Shown: positions 58,786 to 64,000 of the stretch, piece by piece | How positions within the stretch are numbered: the first letter of the stretch is position 1 | Layout of the letters: every line of letters starts with the position of its first letter | Assembly (NCBI RefSeq): GCF_947495925.1 | Contig: NZ_CANMAU010000007.1 | Location: forward strand, 1 to 64,000 | Origin: an uncultured Algibacter sp. | Lineage (GTDB): Bacteria > Bacteroidota > Bacteroidia > Flavobacteriales > Flavobacteriaceae | DNA: 64,000 bases | Direction: 5' to 3' | Translations under genes and position numbers: made by a program | The notes under the pieces: generated by a model | What the model saw: only the letters and a program-made list of their open reading frames with translations | Told to the model about the DNA's origin: nothing | The model's database searches: none

Positions 58786-59007
58786 TTAAGCCAAAACTGG
58801 AGCTTTTAATCTTTTTTCTACTTTTCTTTTAATTACAGTTAAGCGCTTCATGATATCCATGATTTTTTCATCTTTCTTTACCTTATAAATTTGATTAAGG
58901 TCTAAGATTAAGGCCTTGGCTTCTCTACCAATTTTTACACGATCACTCGTTGATAACGATCTCATTTTTCTTTGCTCAAATTCTAAAGCTCTGTTTATTA
59001 AATCCAT
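58786..59007 (-). CDS. Small basic helical protein (paralogue B)
   Basis: A 73-residue paralogue of the preceding gene, with MKRLTVIKRKVEKRLK near the C-terminus. It begins 4 bases after the folE stop, so it is translationally linked with folE. Function unknown. The pair probably arose by tandem duplication inside the operon. Confidence 0.82.
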   Translation of the reverse strand: MDLINRALEFEQRKMRSLSTSDRVKIGREAKALILDLNQIYKVKKDEKIMDIMKRLTVIKRKVEKRLKAPVLA

Positions 59008-59011
59008 AATA

Positions 59012-59707
59012 TTAATTATTTATATAGTTTTGTAATTCTGTTATTTTTTCTGAATTCTTAAATAGCCCACCATAGTAGGCTGTAACTGTTGCTGAAGTAT
59101 CATCTTTTATGCCTCTGGAAGATACACAGAGATGTTTAGCATCTATTATGACTGCAATATCTTCAGTATCCAATATTTTTTTTAATTCATTAGCTATTTG
59201 GTTTGTTAACCGTTCTTGTACCTGTGGTCTTTTGGCATAATACTGTACAATTCTGTTTAATTTAGATAAACCAATTACTTTACCTGATGAGACATAGGCT
59301 ATATGCGTTTTACCTATAATGGGAACAAAATGGTGTTCGCAATTAGAGTAGAATGAAATGTTTTTTTCAACCAGCATTTGATTATATTGATATTTATTAT
59401 CAAACAAGGCTACTTGCGGTTTGTTTTTAGGGTTTAAACCTGAGAATATTTCATCTATATACATTTTGGCTACACGGTTTGGAGTACCTTTTAAAGAGTC
59501 ATCTGTTAAATCAAGCCCCATAACATCCATTATTTCTTCAAATAAGATGGCTATGCATTCTTTTTTTTGCGCATCACTAAGTTTAAAGGCATCCTCCTTT
59601 AATGGCGTTTCAAGTCCTGTAAACATATGGTCATCTCCTATATCTTCTATAGAAAAACCGTTTAATTTATATCCATTATGCTTTTTTTCTAGTGTGTCAA
59701 TTTTCAT
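59012..59707 (-). CDS. folE: GTP cyclohydrolase I
   Basis: A 231-residue enzyme converting GTP to dihydroneopterin triphosphate, first step of folate/pterin synthesis. Zinc ligands C123, H126 and C194 (NCEHHFVPI and HLCVSSRGI) and LSKLNRIVQYYAKRPQVQERLT are intact. Its place in the photolyase operon suggests supply of a pterin/folate antenna cofactor or of tetrahydrobiopterin-like compounds (inference). Confidence 0.96.
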   Translation of the reverse strand: MKIDTLEKKHNGYKLNGFSIEDIGDDHMFTGLETPLKEDAFKLSDAQKKECIAILFEEIMDVMGLDLTDDSLKGTPNRVAKMYIDEIFSGLNPKNKPQVALFDNKYQYNQMLVEKNISFYSNCEHHFVPIIGKTHIAYVSSGKVIGLSKLNRIVQYYAKRPQVQERLTNQIANELKKILDTEDIAVIIDAKHLCVSSRGIKDDTSATVTAYYGGLFKNSEKITELQNYINN

Positions 59708-59755
59708 AGTTTCTTTTTTTGTGCTGTTTTAAGGTTTAGCCTTAATCAAAGCACG

Positions 59756-60028
59756 TTAACGTTTTGATATTTTACTATGCGTTATTTGTTTTTGTCTTGA
59801 ACATTTAAATCTTCCTGAGTAAAATGATCTTAATTTTTCATGTTTTGTTTTTCTACCTTTAACTCTTTTTCTCCAAAGTTTAAAACTACTCTGTTTTAAT
59901 TCCAGTCTCATTAAGTTAATTACTTCTTGCTCTTTGAGACCAAATTGAAATTTTATAGCATCAAAAGTTGTTCGGTCTTCCCAGGCCATTTCAATAATTC
60001 TGTCATTATTTTGATGTGTTTCCCTCAT
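59756..60028 (-). CDS. TIGR03643 family protein (DUF2805)
   Basis: A 90-residue basic protein with the TIGR03643 pattern RIIEMAWEDRTTFDAIKFQFGLKEQEVINLMR followed by FKLWRKRVKGRKTKH. It looks like a small HTH-type DNA-binding protein. The family is mostly known from bacteria with photolyase/LitR-type clusters; function unknown. The start overlaps the preceding gene by 4 bases. Confidence 0.88.
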   Translation of the reverse strand: MRETHQNNDRIIEMAWEDRTTFDAIKFQFGLKEQEVINLMRLELKQSSFKLWRKRVKGRKTKHEKLRSFYSGRFKCSRQKQITHSKISKR

Positions 60029-60453
60029 ACTCTTTGAAAGTTGTAAGCCAAATCATATTTTATTTTTTGATCCATCATTTTGTTAAAAAAGCTTTTATTC
60101 TCTTTAAAAGTTATGTTGTTAAGGAAGTGTATGAATTTACCTTGTGCATGAATACTTGATCCATTTGTTTTATAGACAACAAGTTGATAATAAGGTATAG
60201 CCCAGGTAAAACTTTCTAAACCCTTATTAATATATATGAGTATGCCTTTTATGCGAAGCTCAATGTTGGCGTAATTAACATCTGCTACGCCGTTCATGTA
60301 TGACATTAAATTCGGACTAACATCGTTAATCACCATTCTTTTCGAGCCAATACCTTTCATTTTTAAGGATTCTAAAAATGAAAAAGGCTTTCCAACCAAA
60401 TCTTCTAAAATCTCGCGATGCTCTTTATTAGTATATGTGGAATTTAAAACCAT
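60025..60453 (-). CDS. Uncharacterised protein in the light-type operon
   Basis: About 142 residues from ATG at 60453. I prefer this start because the longer frame to 60513 would cover a promoter-like TATATTTG and has an unlikely N-terminus. Seen: EHREILEDLVGKPFSFLESLKMKGIGSKRMVINDV and LESFTWAIPYYQLVVYKTNGSSIHAQGKFIHF. No named domain is recognised; no signal peptide. Overlaps TIGR03643 by 4 bases. Confidence 0.75.
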   Translation of the reverse strand: MVLNSTYTNKEHREILEDLVGKPFSFLESLKMKGIGSKRMVINDVSPNLMSYMNGVADVNYANIELRIKGILIYINKGLESFTWAIPYYQLVVYKTNGSSIHAQGKFIHFLNNITFKENKSFFNKMMDQKIKYDLAYNFQRV

Positions 60454-60469
60454 AATGTTTATGCTATTC

Positions 60470-60515
60470 CAAATATACAAAATGTTTAACTTATTTATTA
60501 AATAGTTAAACAAAA
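60470..60515 (-). promoter_or_regulatory. Internal promoter/operator candidate in the operon
   Basis: On the minus strand, TTTTGTTTAAC (60515-60505) and GTTAAAC (60490-60484) form a 7-bp inverted repeat (GTTTAAC-N14-GTTAAAC), followed by a -7 box TATATTTG (60477-60470) 16 bases before the start codon. This may be a regulator binding site. Confidence 0.45.
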
Positions 60516-60543
60516 TTATTTATAGAGCTATAAGATTGATTTA

Positions 60544-61968
60544 TTAGTCTTTGGAGAGTTTATTAATCATACCAGAAAAGATAAATCCATGAAAAGGGAG
60601 AACAGTATACCAATACAAACGTCCCCAAATGCCACGCGGTCTGAATGTAGCTGTTTGTTTCAAATAATTATTCTCTATTTTAAATTCTAGCCATGCCTCG
60701 CCAGGTAAACGCATTTCGGCATAAAGCAATAGCTTTTGCTGATCTTTATCGGCAAAAATAACCCGCCAGAAATCTAAGGCATCACCAGCATCTAATTCAG
60801 TAGGACTTGTTCTACCTCGCCTTAATCCAATACCGCCAAAAATTTTATCGATATAACCTCTAATTCGCCATAAAATAGTTCCATAAAACCAACCATTTTT
60901 CCCACCAATACTCCAAATTTTGTCAATAGTTTCTTTTGAATTTGAAACATGACGTTGCTTGTAGTCTTTAAAACAACCAAATTTTGGTACGTTGATATAT
61001 TTATGCAGATTGTTTTTAAGCCTCCCACTACTAATCATAGAATCTTTCCAGCTTGAAACGATGCTATTTTGTTCTATTTTTTCAAAAGCTAAGGCCACAG
61101 CATCTTTATACGTAAGCGGATTAACATTTAGAATACTATTAATTCTAGAACGTTTGCCTATGATTTGAATTCCCATGCTATCTACCAAGGAGGTCGCTAA
61201 TTTATATGATGTTGAGGTAACGAAATACAGCCAGTATGATGACAATTTGGGTGTCATTACCGGCACCGTAATTATGTGTCGTTTTAAATTTCGTACTTCT
61301 GCAAATTGCAAAAGCATTTCTTTGTATGTAATTACTTCTGGACCAAAAACGTCATAAGATTTATTATATAAAAGTTCATTACCGGCAGAACGATATAGAA
61401 AGGCTAAAACGTCCCTTACAGCCAAAGGTTGTGTTTTTGTGTTAAGCCATTTTGGAGCAATCATAAAAGGTAACTTCTCAACTAAATCCCTAATTATTTC
61501 AAATGACGAGCTGCCAGATCCAACTATTATGCCTGCTTTAAATGTGGTTAGTGCGTATTTTTTCGATTTTAACGTGGTTTCAACTTGTTTTCTGGAGCTT
61601 AAATGTTTTGAAAGTTTTTCTTCGTTTGTAATACCACTTAAATATATAACTTGCTTTGCTTTTGAAGTTTCTACATAAGATTTGAAATTAATTGCGCATT
61701 GTTTTTCAAGTGATTTAAAATCTTTTGAAGAATTTGACATAGAGTGAATTAGATAATAAGCCACATCAATATCTATTGGTATATTATTAAGTGTTTTAGG
61801 TTTTAAAAAGTCAGCTTCAATAACAAATACTTTAGGATCTTCAGCATAACTTTTATCTGCTCTTAATCGATCTCTAACAACACATATCACCTTGTGCCCT
61901 TCGTTTAATAAAAAAGGGATTAAGCGCTTACCTATATAGCCAGTTGCTCCTGTTACAAGTATAGTCAT
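60544..61968 (-). CDS. SDR family oxidoreductase with DUF2867 domain
   Basis: A 474-residue protein. The N-terminal Rossmann NAD(P)-binding domain has VTGATGYIGKRLI and an atypical-SDR layout (about 1-290). The C-terminal DUF2867 domain (about 330-470) has DFWRVIFAD and LPGEAWLEF with FRPRGIWGRLYWYTVLPFH. Such proteins occur in light/carotenoid-related clusters of many bacteria; substrate unknown. Overlaps the flavin reductase gene by 4 bases. Confidence 0.9.
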   Translation of the reverse strand: MTILVTGATGYIGKRLIPFLLNEGHKVICVVRDRLRADKSYAEDPKVFVIEADFLKPKTLNNIPIDIDVAYYLIHSMSNSSKDFKSLEKQCAINFKSYVETSKAKQVIYLSGITNEEKLSKHLSSRKQVETTLKSKKYALTTFKAGIIVGSGSSSFEIIRDLVEKLPFMIAPKWLNTKTQPLAVRDVLAFLYRSAGNELLYNKSYDVFGPEVITYKEMLLQFAEVRNLKRHIITVPVMTPKLSSYWLYFVTSTSYKLATSLVDSMGIQIIGKRSRINSILNVNPLTYKDAVALAFEKIEQNSIVSSWKDSMISSGRLKNNLHKYINVPKFGCFKDYKQRHVSNSKETIDKIWSIGGKNGWFYGTILWRIRGYIDKIFGGIGLRRGRTSPTELDAGDALDFWRVIFADKDQQKLLLYAEMRLPGEAWLEFKIENNYLKQTATFRPRGIWGRLYWYTVLPFHGFIFSGMINKLSKD

Positions 61969-62597
61969 TGCTCATTTATTAATTGTTTTGGTCTTTGGTA
62001 GCCAAAACGTACTTTGGTTTTAGGTATCACATATCCATCTAAGCCATTGATAGCTGCAACTTCAGCCTTCGGAAGATTTATAAGGCCATCTTCTTCAATG
62101 AGTTCATTATTAACATATAAACCTATTATTTTACCTACCACTAAGGTAGTATTGTTAGCTTTTATGTTATATTCTTCAACGTATTGCATAGCCAGTTGTA
62201 TCGGACACCCGTTTACAAATGGTGCGTAAAAATCATTTTTATATTCTGATTGTAAACCCGTTACGTTAAATTCTGATATGTGGGAAGCATATTTAGCAGA
62301 AGTATGATGAGCATCTTGTCTAATACCTTTGTGAATATGATTTATAGTGTAAACACCTGATGATTTTAAATTCTCGTAGGTGTTTCTAACTACTGTGGTT
62401 GGTCTTAAAAAGAAACCGAGCATAGCTGGACTTGAACCAATGTGTACTACAGAACTAAATACGGCAACGTTTTCAATCCCCACTTTGGATTTACTTCCTA
62501 TTAGGTTAGCTGATTTATACCCTGAACAGCTATTTATTAAGTTGATTTTATAAAGATGATCAAGATTCTGAATATCGGTTTCATTAAAGTGCTTCAT
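61965..62597 (-). CDS. Flavin reductase-like protein
   Basis: A 210-residue FMN-binding split-barrel protein: FSSVVHIGSSPAMLGFFLRPTTVVRNTYENLKSSGVYTINH is the flavin-binding region. The family reduces FMN/FAD with NAD(P)H or carries flavin. It overlaps the AarF gene and the SDR gene by 4 bases each, and a flavin supply would suit the photolyase downstream (inference). Confidence 0.9.
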   Translation of the reverse strand: MKHFNETDIQNLDHLYKINLINSCSGYKSANLIGSKSKVGIENVAVFSSVVHIGSSPAMLGFFLRPTTVVRNTYENLKSSGVYTINHIHKGIRQDAHHTSAKYASHISEFNVTGLQSEYKNDFYAPFVNGCPIQLAMQYVEEYNIKANNTTLVVGKIIGLYVNNELIEEDGLINLPKAEVAAINGLDGYVIPKTKVRFGYQRPKQLINEQ

Positions 62598-63907
62598 GAC
62601 AATCCTAAATAGTTATTTATTTTGATGTTTTGAGCTTTTAAATCGAACATTAAATTGTATAGACCAAAGAAGGTTCTATTCATATAGATAAAATGCTTCG
62701 ATCCTCTATTACCATTCATTTTTTTTAGGTCTGTACTTTTAGAGTAACGTTCTCCTAATTCCGCTATTTGACCAAAAAAATTAGCATCTGAAAAATCAAA
62801 TGTTTCATCATGAAATGGCTTTGAAAATAGGCTTAACATATCATGAAACATTTTGGTGAAAAAAATTATTTCAGCTTCAGTGTCATCTGTTCTTAAAATT
62901 TTTAATTCATATAGTTTGTCAATGAAGTAGGCTTCATTATTTAAGTTTTCTTTTTTTGCTAACATGAAATAGGGTGTGTAAAAATCTAAAGGGATAGTTT
63001 TCATACACCCAAAATCAAGGGCTATTAATTCTCCTTTTTCTGATACTAAAAAATTTCCTGGGTGAGGGTCGGCATGCACTTTTTTAAGATTGTGTATTTG
63101 GAACATATAAAAATCCCAAAGTGCCTGACCTATTTTATTTGATTCTATTTGGTTTTTATTATGTGCGGTGAACTCTGAAAGATGTTCTCCTTTCATGTAG
63201 TCCATTGTTAAAATGCGCTCTGATGAGTAGTCTTCATAATACTCTGGAAATAGTATGTTGGAAATGTGAGAGCAAGCCATAGTAATCTCTTTACTTTGCT
63301 TCATTTCCAACACATAATTCGTTTCTTCAATAAGTTTGTTTTCAACTTCTTTAAAATACTTATCGGAATCTTTACCTTTTATGTTGAACATACTCATAGC
63401 TATTGGTTTTACCATGGCTAGGTCTGATGTGATACTTTCTGCAACTCCTGGATATTGGATTTTCACAGCAAGTTGTTTCCCATTCTTTACAGCAATATGC
63501 ACCTGACCGATGCTTGCAGCGTTCACAGAAGTTGCATTAAAAGTATCAAATATATGATCTGGTGTTTTACCAAAATATTTTTTAAATGTTTTTATAACCA
63601 ATGGTGGGGACAATGGTGGTACTGAAAACTGAGCTAAAGAAAATTTCTCAACATAGGCCTGTGGTAAGATGCTTTTATCCATACTGAGCATTTGTGCTAT
63701 TTTAAGGGCACTACCTTTAAGTTGCTTTAACCCATCGTAAATATCTTCGGCATTGTTTTTATTTAATCTGTTTTTGGCTTCTTCCTCAGAATTCACCATT
63801 TTTTCACCATAGTACTTAATGTAATTCACACCAACCTTGGCTCCGGTTGAAACCAATTTAGTAGCGCGTTGTATTTTTGATGTTGGTATGTTATCTATGG
63901 TCTTCAT
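62594..63907 (-). CDS. AarF/UbiB (ABC1) family atypical kinase
   Basis: A 437-residue protein-kinase-like (UbiB/ADCK) protein. Blocks: KxGQ-like LKGSALKIAQMLSMD, AVKIQYPGV (ATP-binding Lys), HADPHPGNFL (catalytic Asp) and ALDFGCMK (DFG). UbiB proteins act in isoprenoid-quinone biosynthesis; in light-stress operons the role is unknown. Overlaps the flavin reductase gene by 4 bases. Confidence 0.92.
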   Translation of the reverse strand: MKTIDNIPTSKIQRATKLVSTGAKVGVNYIKYYGEKMVNSEEEAKNRLNKNNAEDIYDGLKQLKGSALKIAQMLSMDKSILPQAYVEKFSLAQFSVPPLSPPLVIKTFKKYFGKTPDHIFDTFNATSVNAASIGQVHIAVKNGKQLAVKIQYPGVAESITSDLAMVKPIAMSMFNIKGKDSDKYFKEVENKLIEETNYVLEMKQSKEITMACSHISNILFPEYYEDYSSERILTMDYMKGEHLSEFTAHNKNQIESNKIGQALWDFYMFQIHNLKKVHADPHPGNFLVSEKGELIALDFGCMKTIPLDFYTPYFMLAKKENLNNEAYFIDKLYELKILRTDDTEAEIIFFTKMFHDMLSLFSKPFHDETFDFSDANFFGQIAELGERYSKSTDLKKMNGNRGSKHFIYMNRTFFGLYNLMFDLKAQNIKINNYLGLS

Positions 63908-63911
63908 ATTT

Positions 63912-64000
63912 TTACAAATTCATTTGAAATTTTTCTTTGAACAAGAATTTGCCCAAATCGAGAACACTTTTTAAGGGAGCAATATTCAAAACATCAAAGG
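63912..64000 (-). CDS. C-terminal end of an unidentified gene (runs off the window)
   Basis: An open frame enters from the right edge and ends at TAA (63912-63914), giving 28 residues, FDVLNIAPLKSVLDLGKFLF then KEKFQMNL. It stops 4 bases before the AarF start and is in the same direction, so it belongs to the operon. A regulator is possible but the fragment is too short to identify. Confidence 0.6.
   Translation of the reverse strand, partial: FDVLNIAPLKSVLDLGKFLFKEKFQMNL

Overview
This is a 64 kb piece of a chromosome from a member of the Bacteroidota, almost certainly a (probably marine) Flavobacteriaceae. The DNA is AT-rich. Several intergenic regions carry the Bacteroidetes-type -7 box TAnnTTTG. 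The gene content is typical of the family: TonB-dependent receptors, GLPGLI proteins, a DUF4249 lipoprotein, a T9SS type A sorting domain, monomeric isocitrate dehydrogenase, a DUF6095 protein and a Lacal_2735-type small protein. No prophage, integrase, transposase or CRISPR array was seen.

Region 1 (1-10.8 kb), accessory. The window opens on the last bases of a 5S rRNA and its terminator, then an exonuclease/GIY-YIG fusion that keeps a UvrC-like four-cysteine motif. A small GIY-YIG nuclease gene follows, tightly enclosed by arms of a palindromic repeat whose outer arms begin with GTCATTGCGAGG. Next, on the minus strand, is a type I restriction-modification locus in the order hsdM, hsdS, GxxExxY protein, RhuM-like protein, hsdR. 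Downstream of it lie a frameshifted gene and a small possible nuclease. A half copy of the same palindromic repeat is translated in frame inside HsdM. The hsdM-helicase intergenic region holds a structured, RNA-like element.

Region 2 (10.8-26.5 kb). A Pif1/RecD-like helicase with HRDC and HTH domains is followed by two tandem AraC regulators. Divergent from them is a five-gene plus-strand cluster of planctomycete-type periplasmic redox proteins: PSCyt1/DUF1549/LamG/DUF1553, DUF1501, a Tat-exported beta-propeller, DUF2231-cytochrome-LRR, and a MauG-like di-haem peroxidase. A convergent GH2 beta-galactosidase lipoprotein follows. The cluster looks like an electron-transfer or oxidation system of unknown substrate.

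Region 3 (26.9-49.3 kb), mostly housekeeping: a DinB-like protein, DUF6095, MurQ, a DUF4249/TonB receptor pair, isocitrate dehydrogenase, L19, a T9SS cargo protein between rplS and trmD, TrmD, DUF1254/DUF1214, an MscS channel, an M1 peptidase, soluble and membrane pyrophosphatases side by side, an App1-type phosphatase and a deoxynucleoside kinase.

Region 4 (49.5-54.3 kb): two GLPGLI proteins with an outer-membrane beta-barrel protein, then tRNA-Tyr.

Region 5 (54.3-64 kb): a long, tightly packed minus-strand run. It encodes an AarF/UbiB kinase, flavin reductase, SDR-DUF2867, TIGR03643 protein, GTP cyclohydrolase I, two paralogous small proteins, an SDR without its catalytic tyrosine, glutathione peroxidase, a Lacal_2735-type peptide, TspO, an SRPBCC protein and a photolyase. 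Its content resembles the light/photooxidative-stress regulons that CarH/LitR-type MerR regulators control in other bacteria. The regulator itself is not inside this window.
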